Shown here: in pieces, positions 33,434-50,938 of the stretch
Numbering within the stretch: the first letter of the stretch is position 1
Layout: each line of letters opens with the position of its first letter
Source: Pegea sp. RAD2-039
Lineage: Eukaryota; Chordata; Thaliacea; Salpida; Salpidae
DNA: 64,000 bases
Direction of reading: 5' to 3'
Assembly: GCA_034620365.1 (NCBI GenBank)
Contig: JAQGEQ010000090.1
Span: 713,966 to 777,965 of the forward strand
The notes under the pieces: generated by a model
What the model saw: the letters and a program-made list of their open reading frames with translations, nothing else
Told to the model about the DNA's origin: nothing
Databases searched by the model: none
Translations under genes and position numbers: made by a program

Positions 33434-36400
33434 GCAGCAAAAACTTGGAAATGAGTGAGTCGGGAAATAATCTCCTCAATTAACAGACGCATGCAAAAAA
33501 ATACAGAAAAAAGCCGTTTAACTAGTGGTAGTTATTTTGCTAGTAAAAGTTGCGTCATTTTCAAGCATTTGTTTCAGACATTTTTTAGCGGCACTATTCA
33601 CAAATTACTTAACAAAATTAAAGTTTTAAATAACAATTTAATTCATATATTTTCTTTTATAATTTTTTGGGTATAGTCTTTTAACCAAGTTTTAAACAAA
33701 TTCACGTTTTATATTGTTAACAAATTTGTATAATTGTTGTAAATTTGGTGAAAGTATATTGTTTTGCAGCTTACGTAAATGTGTCACCCCTTATTACCTT
33801 ACATACTTAGTTCATTCGGTAGCACGCTGTAATGTTAGTTTGTCATCTTTTTACAAATTGAATAAATCTTAAATACTTGTTTTCATTACAATCAAAACAC
33901 AAAAATTTATATAATTAAATTTAATGATTGTTTATATTGATAAAAAAATCACATAGCTAATATGGCTAAAATCACATAGCTATGCTTTTTGTTTACTATT
34001 TGATTTGCTTATTGCATTTTCATATTTTAGTTTTTGAGCTTTTATCAAAACTATTATAAATTTATTTTTAGTATTCTATGTAACTTAATTTTTATAGAAA
34101 TTATAAATTTGAGAGTTTATTAGAATATGGTTTGACTTTTTTAAAGATTCAAATTCTGGTTTTATTTACAAAACGTGATCTCATCTAGAGTATATAAATG
34201 TAAATAAAAAAGTTGCCAGGTAAGACGTTAATATAGGAAGTAGATTTCTGAGTAAGGAAGAATTTGATGAATTTGAGGATAGTCTTTGAAGTAGAAGATA
34301 ATATTTTTAAAGAGTTTTGCTGACAGATGTAGTAGCCCTGAAAACAATTTTCTCATGCCACACAAAACTCATAGGAGCAGGAGAAGAATGCCACCTACTT
34401 TGTCTACACTTTGTATAATTTGATTTGAAAAAGTCTTATTTCTATCTTGATATGTTTAAATGATTTTAAATGTTTGTAGAACCTTTAAAAGTTTAATACT
34501 TTTATATAAATCAAGTATTTTGAGATACAACAAAGCTAAAATATTGCTTTTAATTCTTTTATAATTCCAAACAAACTTCCTTTCTCAGCAAATATTGGAA
34601 GCTTTCCAAAACCATAGTTTGCTGAAGCTAGCATAAATTTAAATCGTAGAACTTTCACTTTTGTGTTGTAAATTGATATGGTCTTTTTGAAAATGCTGAC
34701 AAAACAACTGATACTACGTCCTAAAAAAACAAACTAAGAGTTCAAGCAAGGTGTCGATATATTTACGTCAGTAGCTAGAAGCTTTACTTGGTCAATAAGT
34801 TTATGGATGACAAATTCTTTTTATCTTTTTTGTCAAATTCATTTGAACAATTTTAGTAATTGGATAGTTTCATAAAGAAATTATTGGTTTGACGTCAGTT
34901 AAGTTGACCAACAGTTCAAATGAAAATTTAATACTTTGTAAGCTAAAAAGGAAGTCACTTTCACATGATTCATAATATACAGATTTAGGTTAAATAGTTA
35001 TTGATGTTTTTTATTTAAAATTTATTGAATTAAATAAATTATTTTAATATAAACATTATCACATAATACAAAAATTACAATTGTCATATTAATGTATTGA
35101 AGAAATAAATAAATTAGGAAATATGTTTTAATGTTCGGAAAATTATTTTTTTATCTAAAACAGGATTTGATATTTTGTTTATTTATTCAACGCATGACTA
35201 CACATATCAAATCATACAGCCCCTATATGGCACCTAACACAAAATGGCCTCTGAAATAAAAGTTTCAAATATTACAAATCAAACTCGCAAAGTATAATAA
35301 CAGCTAAGAATTCTAAAATATATAAATAAACAAAATTATGAAGATGACAGTCTAATAACTCAAATCATAGGTTTTAGGTGGACAGAATTTTGTGGAGTTT
35401 ATTAAAAGATTCCAAACTGCTACTACTAATCAACGAGAAAAACTATTAGTGTTATTAACATTTTTAATTAGGTAAATTTTGAACAATCAATTATTTTATC
35501 TCGGGGTTTTACACAAACCTTAGTTCATTTTTGAAAACTGAATAAAATCGTTTTTTAATTGTTCCATTTTTTTGAATTTTTTAAGGTAAGTACAAAATAT
35601 AATGAATCGTAAAATCTTCCATTTCTTTTCTAGCTTAAAACTATTTGGTTTTATTTCCTAATAAATCTCTAATTCTCTAATATTTATTATTTATTTTTAA
35701 AGACCTTTATTTAAAAAAGTAAAAAAACTAAATGATAAGAGTAATTGAATAAATTTAATTAATTAGTTTGCCACCTTCATTGTCAATGAAGCCAATTTCG
35801 GTATTAAAGACATTTATGTGTTTAAGATTATTAAATTAATACAACTCTATAAAGCGGTAGTCATCAAGGTTTGTTTTTCAAAATATATAAGTCGTAACGA
35901 CGCCATAAGTAAAAATAATTCAGTACTTTCTACAAAACAGAAATGAGTTTGTAGTAAACTAGTTTAATTCATAGATTGAGAAAATTTGAGGATAATTCAT
36001 ATTCAATCATCACTTATTATCTGATTCTGAAGTTTTGATGATAGTATGGGTTGTTGTTTCAGACAGAGACTTCATAATAGTTGTTTTTTGTAATCTAATT
36101 TTAATTGTTTCAAAATTTAATCTTCAAATTAAAGATGTTTAAATCAGCTGGTATAAAAACATAAACTAAGAAATATAAGCTAAGTTTTTTGTTACTGAGG
36201 TGTTTTGGAATCATTCCAATAAACTTTTCTTCGTATTCTGTTTAAAAAAATACTTTATAATTGTGAGATATCTTCACATTTTGAAATTTGAGTAAAAAAT
36301 CTTTTCTTGAACAACAAAACGTTTTATTTCCTGTCTATTAGTAAACTAGAAAATAGTTTCAAACATAAAAAGTAAACTCAACAAATTGACCGGAACTCAC

Positions 36401-36794
36401 GATCACAATAACAAAAAGATTCTATTACTGACAGTAGAAACCATCTGACATTTGATACATTCGAAGTATTATGTTGAGGTCTTCACAGGAACTTGCTTCA
36501 TATTTATTTAGAATTAATAAGTTAATTGATAAAAAAGTACTTTAGTAGAAATAATAAGACGAAACTGAAAATAGTTGTTACAGAAAGCTTATCGAAGTTA
36601 AATAAAGTTGAATATGATAAAAAAACAAGAAAAAATAATGATAAAAAAATTTAGGTTTTATTAACTGGCTCACAAAAAATCAAAACAGAAATTTGTGATT
36701 TAAAAAAATTGAAATTAAAAGCTCTGATGACAGAAGCAACTTTTCAGTTGAAGTTAAAGAAGTGAATAAATAAGTTGTGAAAATTAGTGAAGTA
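33434..36794. other. Intergenic region between GDF8/11-like and SPCA genes
   Basis: AT-rich, no supported exon. It holds the right copy of the direct repeat (34282-34755). One TGACGTCA is at 34890. Nothing else was recognised. Confidence 0.5.
34282..34755 (+). repeat. Direct repeat, right copy, beside the GDF8/11-like gene
   Basis: Same orientation as 29369-29912; the pair brackets the GDF8/11-like gene with about 4.4 kb between them. Scattered substitutions indicate an old duplication or two insertions of one element. Confidence 0.8.
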
Positions 36795-41935
<5,141 letters not shown>

Positions 41936-44900
41936 TCTATATTATTGAAATTTGGTTTGAAGTAATTCAAGCTGCAATTGAGCGAAAAATAAAAAACTGA
42001 TGAATCAACAATTGTAGGTTGTTTCTCCCATGAAATAATAAATAAGTTTCCTGCTACACTTTCAATATTTTAGATTTAAAACCACTATAAGTAAAAAATC
42101 TTTTCGAAGATGATAAATTTTTAATGACTTTTTAAAAATTGATTGAGAAACTAAACAGTTTTTTTAAATAAGTAATTTTTTGTGAAAGTATCTAAAATAT
42201 ACAAAATTGTTTGTTACAAGTTTAAAAAAATAACTTTAACTTGAAAATCAAAACAAATAAAAATATAAATGGAAAAAAAATGTTCTGCAACTAAAAGTTT
42301 TTGAATTAATTTTTCTAAACTTATTTCTTTATAAAATTTGCTGTAAAACTTTCATAAAATTTCTTTTTTATGAAAATATTCAATAAATGAGTTTTACAAA
42401 CCACTACAACTTTGAAAAAATGGAATACAATTCAGATTTCAAAGTTCTATAATTAAACAAACAAATCAAAGTTCAAAGTATTGTGGACTGTGAATTTGCT
42501 AAAGTAATTATCAAAACATCTCTTATAGCTCGATAAAAAATGTTCTGTCTTGTTTATACTACATAAAAAGTCAGAAGTAATCTAAACAATAACAAAAACA
42601 ATTTATAAAATAGCTTCTTCAAAAATTATTTATAAATTTGTAATTTTAATTGAAATTTAATACTTCTCTTTTAACTAGAATTAAATTGAACAAACAAACA
42701 AGTTTTCTTGACAATAAACTTCTACATCTACAGATCAACAAGATCAACAAGATGATTTTCAGCAAATCTCAGCTTAAAGTGACCAAAATAAATGCAACTA
42801 ATAAGTTTCAAGAAGTTTCATTTCCAAATTGCTAGTTTAAAACTTTCAAACAAAGATTTTGTAAATATGTGTTCAATAAGTATGATGTGATCCATAAAAA
42901 AATCCTTTTTTAAATCTTTATGAACAGATCTAAGCTTATTCAAGATTATAAAAGAAATTTCACAACATATGATAATTTAAACTTCAAGTTTAGATGTTTA
43001 ATAAAATAAAGTAGTTTTAATCAATAGTTATACTTACAATTTGTAAAACTTTAGTTTCAGTTTAGTTTCATTAACGTTCCTATGAATGTTCAAATGGCAC
43101 CAAAATGTTTTTCAACGTTTAACTCTAAGATACTCAATTATATCTTGGTGAGGGTTATATAAAAGATTAAGTTTCTTAATCTCACAAAGAAATTCTATAA
43201 TTTAATAAAAATATTCAACATTAATATTAGTGCTATAAGATAATAGAAGATTTTTTATAATTACAAATAATCTATTAATGCTAGAAATCATTTGAAAAAG
43301 AAATTATTTTTGAAAGTTTTAAAATCTATATCAGTAGCAGTTAGCTATATAGCATAGAAAATATTTAATTATCTTGTAAAAGAACAACCTATTTATGTAA
43401 GACAGATTTTTATAAACAGATATTCTATACTCAAAGTTCATATCTATCTGTTAGATGACCACAAATGTTATCAATAAAGATAATTCTAGTCAAAACTAAA
43501 ATGTCTAAAAAATTATTTATTAATTGAATCAAGTTTATAAAGAATAGTTATTTATTTCTTCTTTATTATAATTATTAAAATTCATAATTAAAAGAAAAGA
43601 AAATAATAAATATTTAAGCAAATTAATATTTCATAGTTAAATATTTTTGTCAAATTTTAGATTCTATTAAAAATATATCCAGATTATCAGAAGAATTAAA
43701 AACGGAGTTATTTTGTAGAAAAAATTATTTTACAAAAGTATTATATAATAATATAATAATGATATATATAATGATAAAGCTTAATGATATTGGAAATGAT
43801 TTTAAAATGTAATTTTAAAAATTTTCTAAATTCAATATATATCAGATAATTTTTCTTAGTATAAATTATTTGACAAAAATAACTGACATTTGAATTTCAC
43901 AAATTTCAAAGAATAAAAATCTTTTTCTAAGAAAAATATTTGTAGCTGTATATAATAAGTAAAAAAGTGCTCACAAACAGTTTAAGATGCTTTTATAAGC
44001 TGTTAAAAAGCAGAAAAAGAAAAAAATTAAGATCATTATTAGATATATGGATAAAAAATAATAAAATAAAGTCAAATACATAAGAATAATAGTATGATTT
44101 AAACCACATGTTAAATTCCAAGTAAATTTATAACAAGAAATAATCTAGCAATGAACTAATAGTGTAAAAAAAGATTTTTATCCCATATAAAATTAGTAAT
44201 TTTATGAAATTATTTGAAGTTTACTAATAATTAATATTTTAAATAAAAAGTATGACTGTAAAAATTGTAAAAATCAATATTTTCAACTTTCTGAAAAATG
44301 ATATTATGAAAAAATATTGAAAATTGTTTATTTATCATTTAAATGATTCGTTTTAATTTATTTTTAAAAATCATTTTTTAGATACATTTTGGTCAAACCA
44401 AGAAAATCTAATAAAGTAAGATTATTTACATATAAGATAAAAACGATTTATTTATACGAATTATTTATTTACCATTATTTTATAAATAAACTAATAGTAT
44501 AAATTTCAGTTTAATCAAAATAAGATAAATTTCAATGTTTTGCCATCTGAGTGACTTTAATTAATATCAATTATCCCCTACTTTGAAAGTAAATTTTCTA
44601 AGAAAACCTATTTTTTTAAATACAAATTTAATTCTATAAAGATTAAGCTTAAATTTTATAATGTTTTTTTCTTTATTACAATTATTTATAAGATTTCGGA
44701 GTTTTTTTTCTATTAAAAGAAAAATTTCTTCTGTACAATAATTTGAGTTTACAAATATCTAAAGATACAAAATTTATCAGCTGTATTTTTTACCGATAAA
44801 AATAAATCTAAATATTTTAAAGCAGCTGTACTATTTTGTAGAATCGATAATGAATAAAAATTACTGATTTTGTAAATTTCAGTAGGATTATTTATTTCAA

Positions 44901-45809
44901 TAAATGTGAAGGAGGGTGTCCTGAAGAGAGCACCTCTCGCTAACACACATTCTCACAAATAATATTTATTAAGCTAGAAATATAGAAAGCAAAAGATGTA
45001 ACAAATGACATTTCAGTAGTCCTCAAAACATATAACAGTGAACAATTACATAGAATGTTACAGTTACTTGTAGCTTACAACTTCCTGTATTTTACAAATA
45101 AAAAAATTATTTATTGCAATAAATGCGAAGGAAGTTGCCTAAAAAGAGCTCAGCACACATCCTCACAAATAACATCTATTTACTTAGAAATATAGAAAGA
45201 AAAATACATAACACATGCTATTTCAGTAGTTAATTGAATTTTTGCTCTTATTCAAAGAGATTATATTTGTTTTTATTCATTTTCATAGTACTTATTCTAA
45301 ATATTTTTTAATAAAAGTTAATTTTGTTAGATTTAAAATTATACTTTTATTTCTTCGACTTTTTAATTTATTTTTCGAAATTCATTTAAAGAAAAAGTTT
45401 TATTTAAAAATTGTTACAAATGATCGTAATATCCAATAAAAACAAATAATTATTTTTTAAACCATTTAATTTATATTATATATTAACAAATCAATGAAAC
45501 TTTCATCGTATATAAGAAAAGCTTTTATAGATAAAAGATGTATGTACAAAATTTCTTAAAAAGATTATTTGTGAAATATTAGTTTGTAAAACTTAAAGTA
45601 TTTTTAAGAAATGCAAATTTGTAAATTTAATATTTGCATTTTGTAGTTTTAACTTTATATAATGATGTTTAGTTTATCTAACAACTGACATTTCTTAGTG
45701 GATTATATTTTAAAATATTGATTTTTTAGTTGCTAGTTAGTAGTCACAGTTAAATTAAAACCAACAGTAAAAAATATGAAGTAAAAAGTTTAAAAAATGA
45801 AGTAAAAAG
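41936..45809. other. AT-rich intergenic region between SPCA and IFT56
   Basis: No supported exon. Two adjacent SINE-bearing repeats lie at 44888-45022 and 45108-45231. The remainder is AT-rich with homopolymers. Confidence 0.5.
44888..45231 (-). mobile_element. Two tandem SINE-bearing fragments, second family
   Basis: Copies at about 44888-45022 and 45108-45231 share the SINE body (TGAAGGAGGG / GCGAAGGAAG, then CTCACAAAT), the following AGAAATATAGAAAG and CATTTCAGTAGT (CTATTTCAGTAGT in the second copy). Shared non-SINE flank means the second arose by local duplication and not by a separate insertion. Confidence 0.65.
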
Positions 45810-48598
45810 TTATTGAGGTGTGACTCTGTTGTCCTTCGCCCACTTGCCAATTGTTCTGGTGATATATTCAACTTGAGGATTAGTTGTGTTTCTCAAAATC
45901 ATTAGAATGTCTCGGAGTGTCTCTCTGTTCGCAAATTGAGATGAAACAAGGACTCCTTAGTTGGATTAAACAACTTACTTGGGTTCTTTCTCAGCAATAA
46001 TCATTTGAAATAATCCCACACACGCCCCTCTTTTACCTTCCCAGTACTCTGGATTTGGATCTAACCTTTCTAAGACATCAAAAGCTTTTGCTGAGATGAA
46101 AAAGTCACCCATCTACAAACAGAAGAATTTGAAAGATGAAGATGATTGAAGATGAGACCTTGTAGCAATCATTCGCAATCAATTGTAACAAACTGAATGA
46201 TTCTGCTGAAGTTTCTAGCGAAAGATAAAGCTCCCAAGCAAGTCGAGCTCGCTTGTTCATGATATCTGTTGTCAGAAAATGATTAAAAGCGGATTTCAGA
46301 GACTTCAAACAACTTACAGCATCTTGCCAACCAACTGATGTACACATAATCACTTTTCAACCTCTCACTTTGAATGAGTAAAAAAGCCTAAAAAAGAAGA
46401 GATAAAATTGAAAGAAGCGTTTGTTAGAAAATGAATCACTTCTTCAGCCTCTTTGTAGTTGCCAGATGCAGCTTTAGCTTGAGCGTAATTGAAGTTAAAA
46501 TCATCATCATTATAGAAATAAGTCTGTTGAAATTGAAGGGAGTATTTAGGAAGAAGTCTTGATGAAGATACTACCTTGATGGAGTTTAAATAAATCAAGA
46601 CATCATCAAATTGTTTCAACAAAAAGAAACATGAAGCCATACACTGTCTACCGTGAATTGTATCTAAAAAAATAACTTCTGGTGATTATTGAAGACTAAC
46701 TAGTTGTTAGATGAAATTTGTTGGATGAAGTATATCTGATCACTATCTTTTATGGTGACCCAGTGACATTGAGGTCAAAGGGTCTGGGTTTTAGTTGGGG
46801 CCCTTGACCAGTATCTCGAAGTTTTAGGAAAAGTTTGTAAAGAAAAGATGAAAGAACTCCGACAAACCACATTCACTAGCAGAACTACCAACAAGTTGAA
46901 AGTATTGTTGTGCCACTTTCAAATGTTCTCTCTGAAAATAAGAAAAGATCTCAAAATCTTTAGAAGCAGCAGCAGAGAAGAACATACCGAGCCTTCTGAT
47001 TGGCCGAGAGCAGCGTTGACGACCGCTTTGATGACGTATTCCTGAGGTCCAGTGGGTTCGTGATGCTTGATCAAGTTATAAGCTTCTTGGAGATCATCTA
47101 GAAGAAAATCTTTATCAAATCAAGAAGAAGACTTCTCAACTGACCTTGTCGAAGATAGTAGATGACTAGATTCAACCTTGCCTCCGGGATCACATCAATT
47201 AGAGGAGGAAGAGCTTGTAAGGCTCCTTCCCCTCCTCTGAAGACTACCTAGTAGAAGGAGGAGTGATTATATTATTGAAGATTGATGAGGAGCAAACCAA
47301 GTTGTGTTTGATTAGCTCGGAACCGAAACTAAAAACTCCTGATGACGAAATATCTCGTAAATGTTTCAATTCCATCTCAGCTGCTTTTCCGTTATATAAC
47401 TTGAAATGGTTGCAAGCTTTTAAGTTGACAGCTATTGAAGAGTCTGGGAAAGACTGTAGATAAACCGCTAGCACCTCCTGATGATAAAGATCTGTTGTTA
47501 CAGGATCTGGAGTTAGATGAGGTTACCTGGGACACATCGTAGTAATCAAGTTTGTAGTAACACAAAGCAACATACACGTTCAAAGCTAAAAATGATCTGA
47601 AGAAAAAGATTAGTTTGAAGTTGATCCAAATTTTCAGTTTTCTACCTGTTTTCTAGCAGAATTCTTTTGTAAATATCAATTGCTTCTTGATAGTGAGATC
47701 TCATGTAATGGATTGAAGCAAGACACATTTGATCTTCAAACTGATCTTGAAGATACTGATGATATGACAGAAGTTGTTTCTCGTCATTAAACTGCAAAAA
47801 CAATTGACAATTTACTCTATAAAGTTCATTAAAAACTTATAAATGTGAAAATCTTGTTACCTTATGAGAAAGATGAAACAAGAGACGGTTTTGAAGTGGT
47901 GACTTTTGCACTGAAAGAATAGAAGTAGATAAGAAAGGAGAAGACAACAAATAGATTCTTACGTTTTTTACAAGCTTCATCAGATTCTTTATACATTCCC
48001 AAATAGAAACAAACACAAGCAAAGTTTAATAAAGCTTCTTGTTGAGTAGATTTTTGATTACTTAATTCATTATAAACCTGTTGAAATTGATAAAAGCTTC
48101 TTAAAAACAAAATTTATTAATGAGTTTCATAACATTCTAAGCGACTATTTACATATTTTTTATTCAATAGGAGATATAAGACAATATTTAGGTGAAAAAT
48201 AATCAACTATTTAATTTTTTATTAACTTATTTCAAATTTGAATTACCTGCAAAGCTTTTTTGTAGTCCCCTAAATGAAAAGCACAATAACCAATCCATAG
48301 ATTTGCATCTTTATCTGGTTTGTTTGCATTTTTATTGAACTATTTAATAACAAATTCAATCTTATTAGTAAAATCTACCAAACATCAGTAAAATTAAAGT
48401 ACCTCTAATAAAGTTATAGCCCCAGTATAATCTCTATTATCTAAAAATTCTTCAAGTGCAGGTATCTTAGATTGCTTTTCAACAGGTTTATTGTCTTTGG
48501 CATTTCCAAGTGCAAACGAAGCAGGCTTTTGACGAGATAAAATCTAAACAACGAAATCTTCTTATTATTGAAATCAATTTTTATTTTAAACTTACCAT
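45810..48598 (-). CDS. IFT56: IFT56 (TTC26 / DYF-13), intraflagellar transport TPR protein
   Basis: Seventeen coding exons, minus strand, from 48596-48598 (only the ATG) through 48403-48543, 48247-48339, 47963-48077, 47861-47910, 47646-47791, 47527-47596, 47298-47477, 47145-47247, 46988-47097, 46868-46931, 46575-46663, 46440-46523, 46318-46387, 46159-46265, 45979-46112 to 45810-45924. They join in frame to 557 aa (human 554). It follows TTC26 from end to end: [104 protein letters not shown] and the final [12 protein letters not shown] helices fill the protein. Role: part of IFT complex B, needed for motility cargo in cilia, so the organism has motile cilia (inference). An acceptor-like AG sits 14 nt before the ATG. 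Confidence 0.95.
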
Positions 48599-48614
48599 TT
48601 CAATGTAAAAGTCT

Positions 48615-50900
48615 GTAAATAATTTTTGGGAAATTTAATTTATAATCTGTTTTACTATTAGAGCTATCAAAAATTGTTTTATTTAATATTTATCAAACTA
48701 ATAACAATTTATTACTGACAATTATTTATTGAATAAAAGATGAACAAATCGAAAAACTGATTGGTTTTTATGATATTTAATAAAAATTAATTTCAAAAAC
48801 TATTTTTTTAATTTTTAATGATGATTTCTATAAATATAAATAATTGTTTTTCTCTCTTTTATAATCTTTCATTAATAACCTGGTCTTAATTAAACTCATT
48901 TTATAAAACTTAACTAATCATTATTAAGAAGTTATTTCTGATTAATTATTGAAACTTAATAATTTGTAAAAATTTTCTATTAAATGATATATTATTTCAT
49001 AACTTAAAAAATTATAATAAAATGCTACAAAGTAAATATTATCGGTAAATATTATGGGTAAATAATATTCTAAGGCTTTTAAGTAGAAAAATTTTAATTT
49101 TTATGATTACAAAGGTGATAAAGATAAATTTAAATTACTAGAAAATATTATTTCAAAGTTTATTTAATGATTTAAAATTCTGATATAGCTAAAAATAATT
49201 AATTTTCTTTATTTATAAAAGTTTCCTTAAAGCAACTTCAGTTGAAAACTAAAAATGTGGAAATTGATTATTTTTATTTATAATAAAAATTTATCAAATT
49301 TGAAAAACAAATTTAAATTCTTTCAACAACTACAAAGCTTATGATGATTTCCACAAGAACGCTTTTTTAAATCTAGCGGTTAAGTAAAAAAGCTGTTAAT
49401 TTTACCACTAATCATTGTTTGAAGGCAACTTACAGATAACTAATTTTTCGGCATTTAATATTTCTAATACTTTATAAGTAAGCAATTCAGCTTTAAATAT
49501 TTTGGACATGGAAAAATGTTTAGTAGTGAATATTTAGATTATTTAGCACCTAAACGTTTTGATCATTAATACCAACCCCCCAAAAAGTTATGCTATTGAC
49601 TAATTTTAACCTTCACAACAAAAAATCGAAGAAAGTTGCATAACTGCGCCCAATATTAATAGTTGTTTGAAGGTTTATTATTCGAGAAATGCACTTTTTA
49701 TCGACATAAGGTGTTATAAAAATAAAGGCTTAAAAAAATAAAATTCTGAAACATCTCATTCAGCTACACACAATATAGACATTACAATTTCTGAGTCTAG
49801 TTCAAACACAATTTTTAAAACAAAATTATCTTAGCTCATTTAAGACTTAAAAGTTAAATCATTAACTTGTTTAAGACAATTTGGTAAATTTTGCCTTTTA
49901 ATCTATAGATATTATCTATCAATAAAATTCATGAAAAAAGTTTATAAAATTGCTGTTTTTATAAAAAACCCATTTGCATTTAGTGGACTCTATCCCTAAC
50001 AAATCGTAAAAAGTGTTCTTAGATAAATTAGCAGTGATTAATTAGCATAATAGTCTTTTTAATTGTTAACAGATTTTTTAATCAAAAGGTTAAAAACAAC
50101 AAGCTAAAGTAAACTTTTTCTGCAAAATTTATATTTGGTGGTAAACAGTGCTCAGAATCTCAGCAAGAAAATGCGTTAAAGTAACTTTCTTAATAATATA
50201 TTCCCAATTAAACAATAAGTTCCATATAATTTTCATATTATCTGTCAATCTGTGTATAGCAAATCATAAATATCGATTTATTTTACTAAATAACAACAAT
50301 GTTTTCTAAGATTATAAATAAGATAGTCTTTAATTTTTGTTTAATTTTAAATAAATGTATTAACTTTTTAAAGACTTGACATTAGAAGATATATTTAACT
50401 TTACGTTTACCAGAGAAATATTGTTTTACTGATAGCAACGCAGACGCTGTTAAATGTAACTTAGTTTTGCTGTTTTGTAAATAACGTCACGTTTTTTTTA
50501 ATAAAAAGTTTTTCAATGATTTAATTTAAAGTATTTGCTAATTTTTTATTACAAAAAATAATTTCAAACTATCATTTTACGAAATGATTTAATTTTAGTA
50601 GCTTTTGTTTTGGTTAAATAAATTTTTAAAATGATCATAATTAGTGTTTCATAGAAAAAGTTATTTTTTATTAAAAGATGTTTAATTTTCTCAACAATTA
50701 TGATTGTTGAAAATACTTAATGTTCAGTTTTTAATGAAAAGATTAAATACTTTATAAGTAACTTTACTTTTAAATCTGTTATTTATTTATAAATCCTAAT
50801 AAAAACTAATTTATTTAATTTTCCAGATTTTTTGCTAAATTTTGTATATTTCAAAAAAGTTATTTTTCTTATTTATTAGATAATTTGAAATGAATCCATT
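48615..50900. other. Intergenic region between divergent IFT56 and LRR genes
   Basis: About 2.3 kb of very AT-rich DNA between divergently transcribed genes. No exon, RNA gene or tandem repeat recognised. Confidence 0.5.
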
Positions 50901-50938
50901 TCAGCATGAATGAAAGTTTAACATAAATTTTGCTTATT

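Noticed and set aside
46741-46810. Possible third tRNA-like element in an IFT56 intron
   Set aside because: GC-richer sequence with GGGTCTGGGTTTTAGTT only loosely resembles a B box, and no A box or related copy was seen.
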